The notes beneath the pieces were generated by a model that did no database searches, had not been told where the DNA came from, and saw only the letters and a program-made list of their open reading frames with translations. From Erysipelotrichaceae bacterium (GTDB lineage: Bacteria > Bacillota_I > Bacilli_A > Erysipelotrichales > Erysipelotrichaceae), in contig DOUE01000020.1 of NCBI GenBank assembly GCA_003520745.1, forward strand, positions 1 through 41,126: DNA of 41,126 nucleotides, written 5' to 3'. The position numbers and the translations under genes were made by a program. Positions 1 to 8,324 of the stretch are shown piece after piece; the stretch's first letter is position 1; each line of letters begins with the position of its first letter.

Positions 1-30
1 GATGGAAAGATCGTCTGGAAGCGAGGGTAA
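1..30 (+). CDS. pyrC: 3' end of upstream gene, probably dihydroorotase (partial)
   Basis: An open frame enters from the left edge and encodes DGKIVWKRG before a TAA stop at 28-30, directly abutting the carA start. Dihydroorotases of the PyrC type commonly end in a beta strand of the form V-x-G-K-x-V. Dihydroorotase is also the only step of UMP synthesis, besides aspartate transcarbamoylase, that is missing from the operon that follows. The name is inferred from this context and from ten codons only. Confidence 0.45.
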   Translation, partial: DGKIVWKRG

Positions 31-1116
31 ATGGAAAAAATACTGTTATTGGAAGACGGAACGATGTTTCATGGCGAAGGATTCGGCTATGAAGGGGAAT
101 GCGTCGGCGAAGTGGTATTCACGACGGGGATGAGCGGGTATCAGGAAGCCATCACCGACCAATCGTTCAACGGGCAGATTCTGACCTTCACCTATCCCTT
201 GATCGGCAATTGCGGAATCAACCGGGATGACAGCGAATCCATCCATCCGACCTGTCGGGGGATCATCGTGAAAGAAGCCGCGCGACGTCCGTCCAATTGG
301 CGTTGCGCGATGGATTTGGATACGTTCCTTAAGAATAAGAAAATCCCGGGTATTCAAGGGATCGATACACGTAAACTTACGAAAATGCTTCGGGATCAAG
401 GGACGATCAAAGGCTGCATCGTCGATGCGAATCTCGACCTTGATCACGCATTGTTGGAACTACGGGCGAAGAAACTGCCGACCAACCAGGTCTCACAGGT
501 CTCGACACCCACCGCTTATCCCAATCCGGGAACCAAACGCCGGGTCGTCGTCGTGGATTTCGGACTGAAGCACAGTATTCTGCGCGAACTGGCGAAACGC
601 GGATGCGATGTCGTCGTGCTACCTTACGATTCAAGCGCACAGGATGTGCTTAGCCAACTTCCCGACGGTGTGATGTTGACCAATGGTCCGGGAGATCCCA
701 AGGATGTACCGGAAGCGGTCGCGATGATTAGAGAAATCTTAGGGAAAGTTCCGATCTTCGGGATCTGTCTAGGTCATCAATTGTTCGCCCTTTCCTGCAA
801 TGCGGATACCTATAAACTGAAATTCGGACACCGCGGGTTCAACCACCCCGTCCGGGAAGTCGCAACGGGAAGAATCGATTTCACTTCACAAAACCATGGT
901 TACGCGGTCGATCCCGAAAGTCTTGCGGGAACGAATTTGATGGTGACGCATTTGGAGATCAACGACAATACGATCGAAGGGATTCGGCACCGCGACGTGC
1001 CTGCCTTCAGTGTGCAATTCCATCCGGATGCGACACCGGGGCCGCACGACGCCGTCCATCTCTTCGATGATTTCATGGAAAGCATGGATACATGGAAGGA
1101 GGGGAAACATGCCTAA
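31..1116 (+). CDS. carA: carbamoyl-phosphate synthase small (glutaminase) subunit
   Basis: This subunit hydrolyses glutamine and channels ammonia to CarB for carbamoyl phosphate synthesis. The 361 residues are the usual length: an N-terminal CPSase small-chain domain (about 1-140) and a C-terminal class I glutamine amidotransferase domain (about 170-355). The nucleophile elbow GICLGHQ carries Cys246, and TSQNHGYAVD follows at 285-294. The last motif reads FHPDATPGPHD, so the canonical Glu of the Cys-His-Glu triad is Asp333 (codon GAT at 1027-1029). The gene is first in the visible pyr operon after the pyrC end and overlaps carB by 8 nt. Identity is certain; the effect of Asp333 on activity is unknown. 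Confidence 0.97.
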   Translation: MEKILLLEDGTMFHGEGFGYEGECVGEVVFTTGMSGYQEAITDQSFNGQILTFTYPLIGNCGINRDDSESIHPTCRGIIVKEAARRPSNWRCAMDLDTFLKNKKIPGIQGIDTRKLTKMLRDQGTIKGCIVDANLDLDHALLELRAKKLPTNQVSQVSTPTAYPNPGTKRRVVVVDFGLKHSILRELAKRGCDVVVLPYDSSAQDVLSQLPDGVMLTNGPGDPKDVPEAVAMIREILGKVPIFGICLGHQLFALSCNADTYKLKFGHRGFNHPVREVATGRIDFTSQNHGYAVDPESLAGTNLMVTHLEINDNTIEGIRHRDVPAFSVQFHPDATPGPHDAVHLFDDFMESMDTWKEGKHA

Positions 1117-4100
1117 ACGTACGGACATCCACAAGATCCTGGTCATCGGCTCGGGTCCGATCGTCATCGGCCAAGCCGCGGAATTCGATTATGCGGGCAC
1201 GCAGGCGTGTCTTTCACTCAGGGAAGAAGGGTATGAGGTCGTTCTCATCAATTCCAACCCCGCGACCATCATGACGGATAAAGAAATCGCCGACAAAGTC
1301 TACATCGAACCGATCACTTTCGAATTCGTGACGAAAGTCCTGCGTAAGGAAAGACCGGATGCGATCCTGGCGACCTTGGGCGGACAGACCGGACTAAACA
1401 TGGCCAAGGAACTGGCCGATTCCGGAATCTTGCGTGAGTTGAAGATCGAATTGTTGGGGACGAAGCTGGAAGCGATCGAACAAGCCGAAGACCGCGAGTT
1501 GTTTAAGTCCCTGATGGAAGAAATCGGCGAACCGGTTCCCGTCAGCGCGATCGTCCATAACGTCGATGAAGCGCTTGAGTTCGCGAAGAAGATCGGGTAT
1601 CCGGTGATCGTGCGTCCGGCGTTCACGTTAGGTGGAACCGGTGGCGGGATGTGCGAAAACGCCGAGGTCTTGGCCGAAGTGGTCGAGAACGGATTGAAAC
1701 TTTCGCCGGTCACCCAGTGTTTGATCGAGATGAGCATCGCCGGATACAAGGAAATCGAATATGAAGTCATGCGCGATCGTGCCGACAATGCGATCGTCGT
1801 CTGCAACATGGAGAACTTCGATCCTGTCGGGATCCATACGGGGGATTCGATCGTTTTCGCCCCGAGTCAGACGCTGACCGATGTCGAATATCAACTTCTA
1901 CGCGATGCTTCCCTGAAAATCATCCGGGCGTTGAAGATCGAAGGCGGATGCAACGTCCAGTTGGCGCTGCACCCCGACTCGTTTGACTATTTCATCATCG
2001 AAGTGAATCCCCGGGTATCCCGTTCTTCGGCTTTGGCTTCCAAAGCCACCGGGTATCCGATCGCCAAGATCGCCGCGAAAATCGCGGTCGGGTTGACGCT
2101 TGACGAAATCCGTAATCCGGTGACCTTGACGACCTACGCCCAATTCGAACCGGCCTTGGATTACGTGGTCGCGAAAATCCCGCGTTGGCCGTTCGATAAG
2201 TTCGAAAAAGGGGATCGGCGTCTGGGGACGCAGATGAAGGCGACCGGTGAAGTCATGGCGATCGGAAGGACGATTGAAGAGTCCCTTCTCAAAGCCGTTC
2301 GTTCGCTGGAATTGGGGACGACGCATCTGTCGCTCAAGAAAATCGACGAAGCCGATGATTCCTTTCTGACAAGCAAACTCGTCAAAGCGCAGGACGACCG
2401 TTTGTTTTACCTGGTCGAGGCGCTCCGCAGGGGATATGACATCGAAGAAATCCACAGCCTCACCAAGATTGATCTCTTCTTCCTGGATAAGCTTCAGCAC
2501 ATCGTCGAGCTTGAGAGTGTTGCGATGAACCATCCGATGGATCTGAAGGCGCTGAAGAAGTTGAAAACCTACGGGTTCAGCGATCCGACCATCGCCCGTT
2601 TCTGGAATAAGAGCACGCTGGAAGTCGAGACCTTCAGAAAAGAGAACAAGGTGATTCCTGTCTACAAGATGGTCGATACCTGCGCCGGCGAGTTCGCCAG
2701 CAGCACCCCGTACTTCTATGCGACCTACGAAGAGGAAAACGAGAGTTTCAAATCAGGGAGACCCTCCATCGTCGTATTGGGATCGGGACCGATCCGGATC
2801 GGTCAGGGGATCGAGTTCGACTATGCGACGGTGCATTGCGTAAAAGCCATCCAAAAGGCCGGATACGAAGCGATCATCGTCAACAGTAACCCGGAAACCG
2901 TGTCGACCGACTTTTCAATCGCGGATAAACTCTACTTCGAACCTCTAACCACGGAGGACGTCATGCATATCCTGGATTTGGAGAAACCGTTGGGGGTCAT
3001 CGTCCAGTTCGGAGGGCAGACCGCCATCAATCTCGCGTCTTCCCTTTCAGAAAGAGGGATCAAGATCCTTGGCACCGCGCTGGAAGACCTGGATCGTGCG
3101 GAAGACCGCAAAGCCTTTGAAAGCGCGTTGCGTGAACTGAAGATCCCGCAACCCCTGGGGGCGGCGGCGACCAACGAACAAGAGGCGATTCAAATCGCAC
3201 AACGGATCGGGTATCCAGTGTTATGCAGACCGAGTTACGTCATCGGAGGGCGTGCGATGGAAATCATCGACACGCCGGAAATGTTGAGTAGATATATCCA
3301 GAACGCCGTCCAAGCGTCGCAGGAACACCCGGTCCTGATCGACCGCTACCTTCAAGGGAAAGAATGCGAAGTCGATGCGATTTGCGACGGGAAAACCGTC
3401 TTGATCCCGGGAATCATGGAACACATCGAAGGGTCGGGTGTCCATAGCGGGGACTCGATGGCCGTGTACCCTCCGCAATCCCTGTCCCGACAAAACATCG
3501 ATACGATCGTGGATTATACCCGGAAGTTATCCCTGGGTCTCAAATGCATCGGGATGATGAATGTCCAATTCATCATCCATCGTGACGAAGTTTATGTCAT
3601 CGAAGTCAATCCGAGGTCTTCACGGACCGTCCCTTTCCTGAGTAAAGTCACCGACATCCCGATGGCGCAGATCGCCACACGGGTGATCCTGGGTGAAACG
3701 TTGAAGGATATGGGATATCTCGACGGATTGGTCGAACCGGGGGATCGCATCCATGTGAAAGCACCGGTGTTCTCCTTTGCGAAACTACGTCGGGTCGATA
3801 CGACCTTGGGACCGGAAATGAAATCCACGGGGGAAGTCATGGGCTCGGATATGACCTTGGATAAAGCCTTATACAAAGCGTTCGCCGCAAGCGGGTATAA
3901 ACTACTCGATCACGGAACGGTGCTCTTTACGATCGAAGACGCGAAGAAAGAAGAAGCGATGAAACTGGCGAAACGGTTCATCCAGATCGGCTATGCGATC
4001 CTCGCGACCCCGGGGACGGCGACCTATTTCCGCGACCACGGGATCAGCGTCGTCGAAGTCAGCAAGATCAACGTCGATTCCGAATGCAATATCCTCGAGT

Positions 4101-4288
4101 TATTGCGCAAGAATAAGATTTCCTTGGTCGTCAACGTCCTGTCGCAGGACCGTAGCGTGACCTCGGATGGTTTCCTCATCCGTCGGGAAGCGGTCGAACA
4201 CGGGATTCCACAAGTCACATCGATCGATACGGCACGCGCCATCGTGCATGTCTTGGAGTCGCGTTCCTTCGCGACCCAGACCCTTTAG
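1109..4288 (+). CDS. carB: carbamoyl-phosphate synthase large subunit
   Basis: The 1059-residue synthetase uses two ATP to convert bicarbonate and CarA-derived ammonia into carbamoyl phosphate. Both halves of the internal duplication are visible: each starts with a GSGP-x-x-I-GQ-x-x-EFDYA nucleotide-fold motif (residues about 13 and 555), followed by an ATP-grasp domain (about 130-330 and 670-860). An MGS-like C-terminal domain (about 930-1059), normally the allosteric site, is present. The start chosen is ATG 1109, with GGAGGGG just upstream and the protein beginning MPKRTDIHK as in homologues; a longer in-frame extension to 1010 has no support. It overlaps carA by 8 nt, so translational coupling of the two subunits is likely. 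Confidence 0.97.
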   Translation: MPKRTDIHKILVIGSGPIVIGQAAEFDYAGTQACLSLREEGYEVVLINSNPATIMTDKEIADKVYIEPITFEFVTKVLRKERPDAILATLGGQTGLNMAKELADSGILRELKIELLGTKLEAIEQAEDRELFKSLMEEIGEPVPVSAIVHNVDEALEFAKKIGYPVIVRPAFTLGGTGGGMCENAEVLAEVVENGLKLSPVTQCLIEMSIAGYKEIEYEVMRDRADNAIVVCNMENFDPVGIHTGDSIVFAPSQTLTDVEYQLLRDASLKIIRALKIEGGCNVQLALHPDSFDYFIIEVNPRVSRSSALASKATGYPIAKIAAKIAVGLTLDEIRNPVTLTTYAQFEPALDYVVAKIPRWPFDKFEKGDRRLGTQMKATGEVMAIGRTIEESLLKAVRSLELGTTHLSLKKIDEADDSFLTSKLVKAQDDRLFYLVEALRRGYDIEEIHSLTKIDLFFLDKLQHIVELESVAMNHPMDLKALKKLKTYGFSDPTIARFWNKSTLEVETFRKENKVIPVYKMVDTCAGEFASSTPYFYATYEEENESFKSGRPSIVVLGSGPIRIGQGIEFDYATVHCVKAIQKAGYEAIIVNSNPETVSTDFSIADKLYFEPLTTEDVMHILDLEKPLGVIVQFGGQTAINLASSLSERGIKILGTALEDLDRAEDRKAFESALRELKIPQPLGAAATNEQEAIQIAQRIGYPVLCRPSYVIGGRAMEIIDTPEMLSRYIQNAVQASQEHPVLIDRYLQGKECEVDAICDGKTVLIPGIMEHIEGSGVHSGDSMAVYPPQSLSRQNIDTIVDYTRKLSLGLKCIGMMNVQFIIHRDEVYVIEVNPRSSRTVPFLSKVTDIPMAQIATRVILGETLKDMGYLDGLVEPGDRIHVKAPVFSFAKLRRVDTTLGPEMKSTGEVMGSDMTLDKALYKAFAASGYKLLDHGTVLFTIEDAKKEEAMKLAKRFIQIGYAILATPGTATYFRDHGISVVEVSKINVDSECNILELLRKNKISLVVNVLSQDRSVTSDGFLIRREAVEHGIPQVTSIDTARAIVHVLESRSFATQTL

Positions 4289-4296
4289 GAGGAAAC

Positions 4297-5064
4297 ATGA
4301 TCCAAGAAAAACAAACGATTTTGTGGAATAAGGAAATCGCACCGGACATCTTCGAACTGACCTTACAAGGGGAGATGGTGGAAGATATGATCCCCGGACA
4401 ATTCGTCCACATCCAAGTCCCGAGGGAAGATCTTCTTCTGCGTCGCCCCATCAGTGTCGCGACGACCGATGTGGAGATGGGAACCTATCGAGTCTTGATC
4501 CGCGTCGACGGCGAAGGGACGCAGTCCATCTGTAACCAACATGCCGGAATGACCTTGGATGTCCTGGGTCCGCTTGGGAATGGCTTCGACATCTCCTTCC
4601 TTCATCCGAAAGACAGGGTCCTGATCGTCGGGGGAGGGATCGGTGTTCCTCCACTTCTTGGACTGGCCAACGCGCTACACGAGAAAGACATCGACATGGA
4701 CATCGTGCTCGGCTTTCAGACCCGCAGCGCCATCGTCTATGAAGATGAATTCAAACGACTCGGAGAAGTGACGATCACGACGGATGACGGATCCTACGGA
4801 ACCCACGGCTATGTTTCCGCACTCGTGAATACCCTAGACCATACCTACCAGGCGATCTATGCCTGTGGACCCAAAGGGCTCAACCGATATATCAACCAAA
4901 AATTCGAGGATCATCCCCATGCCTACATTTCTCTGGAAGAGCGGATGGGCTGCGGGATCGGGGCATGCGCGGCCTGCGTGTGCCAAAAACGGAAAGAAGA
5001 ACGTGAAAACATCAAGATCTGCCAACACGGACCGGTATTCAAGACCGGCGAGGTGATCGTATGA
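4297..5064 (+). CDS. pyrK: dihydroorotate dehydrogenase B, electron-transfer subunit
   Basis: PyrK carries FAD and a [2Fe-2S] cluster and passes electrons from PyrD to NAD+. The 255 residues show the FAD-binding RRPISV motif (49-54), the nucleotide-binding GGGIGVPP segment (112-119) and a C-terminal cluster with Cys219, Cys224, Cys227 and Cys242. Those cysteines lie in GCGIGACAACVC and ICQHGPVF, as in PyrK of the class 1B enzyme. The start at 4297 follows AGGAGG by a few bases, 8 nt after the carB stop. The gene overlaps pyrD by 4 nt (ATGA). Its presence identifies the dehydrogenase as the NAD-linked class 1B type, not the fumarate- or quinone-linked type. Confidence 0.96.
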   Translation: MIQEKQTILWNKEIAPDIFELTLQGEMVEDMIPGQFVHIQVPREDLLLRRPISVATTDVEMGTYRVLIRVDGEGTQSICNQHAGMTLDVLGPLGNGFDISFLHPKDRVLIVGGGIGVPPLLGLANALHEKDIDMDIVLGFQTRSAIVYEDEFKRLGEVTITTDDGSYGTHGYVSALVNTLDHTYQAIYACGPKGLNRYINQKFEDHPHAYISLEERMGCGIGACAACVCQKRKEERENIKICQHGPVFKTGEVIV

Positions 5065-5987
5065 ACCGACTACGGGTGAAACTCCCCGGGTTGGATCTGA
5101 AAAACCCGATCATGCCGGCAAGCGGGTGTTTCGGGTTCGGCGGGGATTACGGGAAACTCTATGATTTGAATCTCTTGGGGGCGATCATGGTGAAAGCCAC
5201 GACCCTGGAAGAGCGTTATGGAAACGAGACGCCGCGGGTGGCGGAGACCCCCTCGGGGATGCTGAACGCGATCGGCTTACAGAATCCAGGACTCGAGGAT
5301 GTGTTGAATGAAAAGTTACCGAAGCTGCTTAAGTACGATTTGCCTGTGATCGCCAACGTGGCGGGTTCCACCGAAGAAGAATACATCGAAGTCGTACGAA
5401 GGATTTCCCAGGCGCCCAACGTCCATGCGATCGAGCTCAACATCTCCTGCCCCAACGTGAAACACGGCGGGATCGCCTTCGGGACCGATCCGATCGTCGT
5501 CGAGCGGCTGACACGGGCATGCAAAGACGTGTCGAGGGTTCCGCTCTATGTCAAGCTCTCACCCAACGTCACCGACATTGTCGAGATCGCGAAAGCCGTC
5601 CAACGGGGCGGCGCCGATGGGATCACGATGATCAATACCCTTTTGGGAATGCGGATCGATGTGAAGACACGCAAACCGATCTTGGCGAATCTGACCGGAG
5701 GTTTATCCGGTCCCGCCATCAAACCGATCGCCGTACGGATGGTCTATGCGGTGTCGCATGCGGTGGATCTTCCGATCATCGCGATGGGCGGCATCAAGAC
5801 GGTCGACGATGTCCTTGAGTTCTTCATGGCCGGCGCCAGCGCGGTCGCGATCGGGACGATGAACTTCCACGATCCGATGATCCTTCCGAAATTGATCGAC
5901 CAACTTCCAGGACGCATGGATGAGTTGGGAATCCCCTCGATCGAAGCATTGATTCAAAGCGTCAAGGAGGCACGTGCCCATGAATAA
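5061..5987 (+). CDS. pyrD: dihydroorotate dehydrogenase B, catalytic subunit
   Basis: This FMN-dependent TIM-barrel enzyme of 308 residues oxidises dihydroorotate to orotate. The class 1 signature NISCPNVKHGG holds Cys130, the expected active-site base. Further family motifs are ASGCFGFGGDY near the N-terminus and GGLSGPAIKP and MGGI for FMN phosphate binding. There is no N-terminal membrane helix, which rules out class 2. It partners with PyrK immediately upstream (4-nt overlap) and overlaps pyrF by 8 nt. Confidence 0.96.
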   Translation: MNRLRVKLPGLDLKNPIMPASGCFGFGGDYGKLYDLNLLGAIMVKATTLEERYGNETPRVAETPSGMLNAIGLQNPGLEDVLNEKLPKLLKYDLPVIANVAGSTEEEYIEVVRRISQAPNVHAIELNISCPNVKHGGIAFGTDPIVVERLTRACKDVSRVPLYVKLSPNVTDIVEIAKAVQRGGADGITMINTLLGMRIDVKTRKPILANLTGGLSGPAIKPIAVRMVYAVSHAVDLPIIAMGGIKTVDDVLEFFMAGASAVAIGTMNFHDPMILPKLIDQLPGRMDELGIPSIEALIQSVKEARAHE

Positions 5988-6693
5988 ACCCATCATCGCC
6001 TTGGATTTCCCGTCATTCCGCGAAGTCGAAGCCTTCCTCAATAAGTTCGAAGGCGAATCGTTGTTTGTGAAAGTGGGGATGGAACTCTATTACCAAGAAG
6101 GACCGGACATCGTCCGCTACCTCAAAGACCACGGACATCAAGTGTTTCTCGATTTGAAACTCCACGACATCCCCAACACCGTCGAAAGCGCCATGCGCGG
6201 CTTGGCGAAGCTCGGAATCGATTTGACCAACGTGCATGCGGCCGGTGGGAAAGCCATGATGGAAGCAGCGCTCAACGGGTTAAGGGAAGGGACGCCTGAA
6301 GGGAAGACCGTTCCGAAGCTGATCGCGGTGACGCAATTGACGTCGACCACCGAAACCGCCATGCACCAGGAACAACTCATCCCCGTTAAACTGATCGAGA
6401 GTGTCACGCACTATGCCAAACTCGCCCAGGAAGCCGGTTTGGACGGGGTCGTGTGTTCTCCCCTTGAGGCGGATGCGGTCAGGGAAGCGACTTCCGAAGA
6501 ATTCCTGAGGGTCACGCCGGGCATCCGTCCCAGCGATGCGGCGGTGAATGACCAAAAACGCATCACGACCCCGTCGATGGCGAAACAGATCGGCTCGACA
6601 CATATCGTCGTCGGTCGTCCGATCACACGGGCGGAGAATCCGATCCAAGCCTACCTGGACATCCTGATGGAATGGAATGGAGAAACACGATGA
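5980..6693 (+). CDS. pyrF: orotidine 5'-phosphate decarboxylase
   Basis: PyrF decarboxylates OMP to UMP, the last step of the pathway. The 237-residue TIM barrel carries the catalytic cluster DLKLHDIPNT with Asp58, Lys60 and Asp63, plus Lys31. A phosphate-binding TPGIRP motif lies near residue 180. The start was set at ATG 5980 because AAGGAGG (5964-5970) sits 9 nt before it; an in-frame GTG at 5974 is only 3 nt from the same site. It overlaps the pyrD stop by 8 nt and the pyrE start by 4 nt. Confidence 0.96.
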   Translation: MNKPIIALDFPSFREVEAFLNKFEGESLFVKVGMELYYQEGPDIVRYLKDHGHQVFLDLKLHDIPNTVESAMRGLAKLGIDLTNVHAAGGKAMMEAALNGLREGTPEGKTVPKLIAVTQLTSTTETAMHQEQLIPVKLIESVTHYAKLAQEAGLDGVVCSPLEADAVREATSEEFLRVTPGIRPSDAAVNDQKRITTPSMAKQIGSTHIVVGRPITRAENPIQAYLDILMEWNGETR

Positions 6694-7319
6694 ACACGGC
6701 ACAACGCATCGCAGAGCATCTTCTCAAGGTCGAGGCGGTCAGCCTGCGGCCCGACCATCCCTTCACCTGGGCGAGCGGGATCCTTTCCCCGATCTATTGC
6801 GATAATCGAATTACGTTAAGTTATCCGTCAGTCCGACGCGACATCGCCAATGAACTTGCCAAAACCATCCTTGAACACTACCCCGATGTGGAAGTGATCG
6901 CGGGGACGGCGACGGCGGGGATTCCCCAAGCCTGTTGGGTGGCGGAGATCTTGAATCTCCCCATGGTCTACATTCGGACGAAAGCCAAGGACCACGGGAA
7001 AGAGAACCAGATCGAAGGAAGAATCACAGCAGGACAAAAGATGGTCGTGATCGAAGATTTGATTTCGACCGGGGGTAGCGTGCTGGATGCCTGTGAAGCC
7101 GCACGGCGGGAAGGCGCGGATGTCCTGGGTGTCGCCGCGATCTTCACCTATCAACTCCCCAAAGGGATCGCCAATTTCGAAGCGCATGGACTTAAGTTGG
7201 TGACATTGAGCGATTACACCACCTTGCTTCAAGTCGCCCAGGATCAGGGATATATCCAAAAGGAACACCTTGACGTGTTGATGGAGTGGAAAAAAGACCC
7301 GCAAAACTGGAAAAGATGA
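6690..7319 (+). CDS. pyrE: orotate phosphoribosyltransferase
   Basis: PyrE joins orotate to PRPP to give OMP. The 209 residues contain the type I phosphoribosyltransferase PRPP loop VVIEDLISTGGS (about 117-128) and a Lys-rich flexible loop (RTKAKDHGKENQIEG). The start at ATG 6690 overlaps the pyrF stop (ATGA). A frame extension to 6672 lies inside pyrF and was rejected. It is the last gene of the operon; a hairpin about 57 nt downstream ends the transcript. Confidence 0.95.
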   Translation: MNTAQRIAEHLLKVEAVSLRPDHPFTWASGILSPIYCDNRITLSYPSVRRDIANELAKTILEHYPDVEVIAGTATAGIPQACWVAEILNLPMVYIRTKAKDHGKENQIEGRITAGQKMVVIEDLISTGGSVLDACEAARREGADVLGVAAIFTYQLPKGIANFEAHGLKLVTLSDYTTLLQVAQDQGYIQKEHLDVLMEWKKDPQNWKR

Positions 7320-7331
7320 ATTGAATCAATG

Positions 7332-7361
7332 ATATAATAGAAATATAAATCTATATAATAG
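7332..7361. repeat. AT-rich direct repeat after pyrE
   Basis: The 11-mer ATATAATAGAA occurs twice with a 21-bp period (7332-7342 and 7353-7363 approximately). Each copy contains a TATAAT hexamer (7333-7338 and 7354-7359), but no convincing -35 element lies at 16-18 bp. It lies between the pyrE stop and its terminator. It may be no more than AT-rich spacer. Confidence 0.4.
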
Positions 7362-7375
7362 AATACATAAAGAAA

Positions 7376-7403
7376 GAAAACGATGCGTCTCTGCATCGTT
7401 TTC
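7376..7403. terminator. bidirectional intrinsic terminator, pyr operon / secreted protein gene
   Basis: An 11-bp perfect stem (7376-7386 with 7393-7403) closes a 6-nt loop. The outer pairs are A/T runs, giving a U-tract on either strand. It sits between convergent pyrE (+) and the gene ending at 7436 (-) and can serve both. Confidence 0.85.
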
Positions 7404-7435
7404 TGTAGGTGATAGGGAAATAAGTAAGCAGGAAA

Positions 7436-7978
7436 TTAAGGAATCAACGCAGAGATTTCGCTTAAGAGCGCGTTGATTTCGGAAAGAAGCTCGCTTCTTA
7501 AAAGTTGGATGTCGATGACTTGGGCATAAATGTCGTCGAGGGCTTCCGTATCCCTTGCCTTGATCAATTCTTTGATGCCGACTGTCAACTCACGAATGTC
7601 ACCGGAAGTTTCTTTCAAAGAGGCATACTTTGTTTTGAGTTGTTCCGTTAATCCCTTGAGTTGGATTTTAAGGTTCTCATCGAGAACGACACCCGATTCC
7701 CTCAATTCATTCAACTCCAATTTGATGCCGGCGCGAAGTTCTTGATTCTGTGCCCAGATCACTTTGTTTTCTAAGCGATTCGTACGGATGGTGACGACTT
7801 TGTCGTGTACGGATGATCTTAGCACAGCGAGTTCTTGACGTCTTTCCTGATATTCCGTGACTTTTTCTTTCCAATTTTGAGTTTCGGTTGCGGTACTTGC
7901 GAAAATCGGAACGGTGGTCGAGAATAGAACCAAAACAGTAATCAAGATACGAGTCATCATGGACGTTGTCTTTTTCAT
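7436..7978 (-). CDS. secreted coiled-coil protein, CpxP/Spy-like in layout (function unknown)
   Basis: A 180-residue protein with a clear Sec signal peptide: MKKTTSMMTR, a hydrophobic core to about residue 25, and a likely cleavage after IFA-S. The mature part is almost entirely charged helix with heptad-like leucines (about 35-178), has no cysteine and shows no enzymatic motif. A good ribosome site (AAAGGAGA) precedes the ATG. It lies 12 nt downstream of a small lipoprotein gene, so the two probably share a transcript, and both are divergent from the response regulator at 8325. Small exported helical proteins next to an envelope two-component system recall CpxP or Spy. That comparison is structural analogy, not recognised homology. 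Confidence 0.7.
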   Translation of the reverse strand: MKKTTSMMTRILITVLVLFSTTVPIFASTATETQNWKEKVTEYQERRQELAVLRSSVHDKVVTIRTNRLENKVIWAQNQELRAGIKLELNELRESGVVLDENLKIQLKGLTEQLKTKYASLKETSGDIRELTVGIKELIKARDTEALDDIYAQVIDIQLLRSELLSEINALLSEISALIP

Positions 7979-7990
7979 TTCATTTCTCCT

Positions 7991-8191
7991 TTAGGGTTGA
8001 ATCAATTCATCGTCGTTAATCTCATCGATAGCGACTTCCATAGTATCCAAATCATCGAGGATATTCTCCAGTTGATCCGCGATTTTCTTGGTATCGAGGG
8101 TTGGATCGGAATCGACAGTGTTCTTGCGGAACATGCCGCATCCTGACAAGAGGATCGATAAGAGAAGTAGTAGAGTAAGAAGTTTTTTCAT
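7991..8191 (-). CDS. small lipoprotein, unknown function
   Basis: A 66-residue protein with a lipobox: MKKLLTLLLLLSILLSGC, so Cys18 would be lipidated and the protein anchored outside the membrane. The mature part is short, acidic and predicted helical (DTKKIADQLENILDDLDTME). The start was placed at ATG 8191, 8 nt after AAGGAAGG on the minus strand; an in-frame TTG one codon upstream is less likely. It is the promoter-proximal gene of the pair with the secreted coiled-coil protein and divergent from the two-component genes, which suggests it may be sensed by or controlled by them. Confidence 0.75.
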   Translation of the reverse strand: MKKLLTLLLLLSILLSGCGMFRKNTVDSDPTLDTKKIADQLENILDDLDTMEVAIDEINDDELIQP

Positions 8192-8215
8192 CAAGCGTAC
8201 CTTCCTTATGGCTAG

Positions 8216-8221
8216 AGTATA
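8216..8221 (-). promoter_or_regulatory. possible -10 of the lipoprotein/coiled-coil operon
   Basis: The minus strand reads TATACT here, about 25 nt before the lipoprotein ATG. No good -35 hexamer is seen at 17 bp, which would fit an activator-dependent promoter. Weak evidence. Confidence 0.35.
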
Positions 8222-8254
8222 AAGGAGATGTAATTAAAAATCATGGGTTGAATC

Positions 8255-8274
8255 GTGGCAAACTTGTGGCAAAC
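8255..8274. promoter_or_regulatory. direct-repeat operator candidate between divergent operons
   Basis: GTGGCAAAC occurs twice (8255-8263 and 8266-8274), an exact 9-mer with an 11-bp period, so both copies face the same side of the helix. OmpR/PhoB-family regulators bind such tandem half-sites. The site lies between the regulator gene and the divergent lipoprotein gene, just upstream of a weak TTTTCG/TATAGA pair (8281-8286, 8304-8309) reading toward the regulator. Control of both operons by the adjacent regulator is inferred. Confidence 0.55.
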
Positions 8275-8324
8275 GTTTCTTTTTCGATGCTTTTGTGTTT
8301 CCATATAGACAAGGAGAATCAATT

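Noticed and set aside
1010..1108. N-terminal extension of carB
   Set aside because: It lies within carA, has no ribosome site, and homologues start at the MPKRTDI-type segment encoded from 1109.
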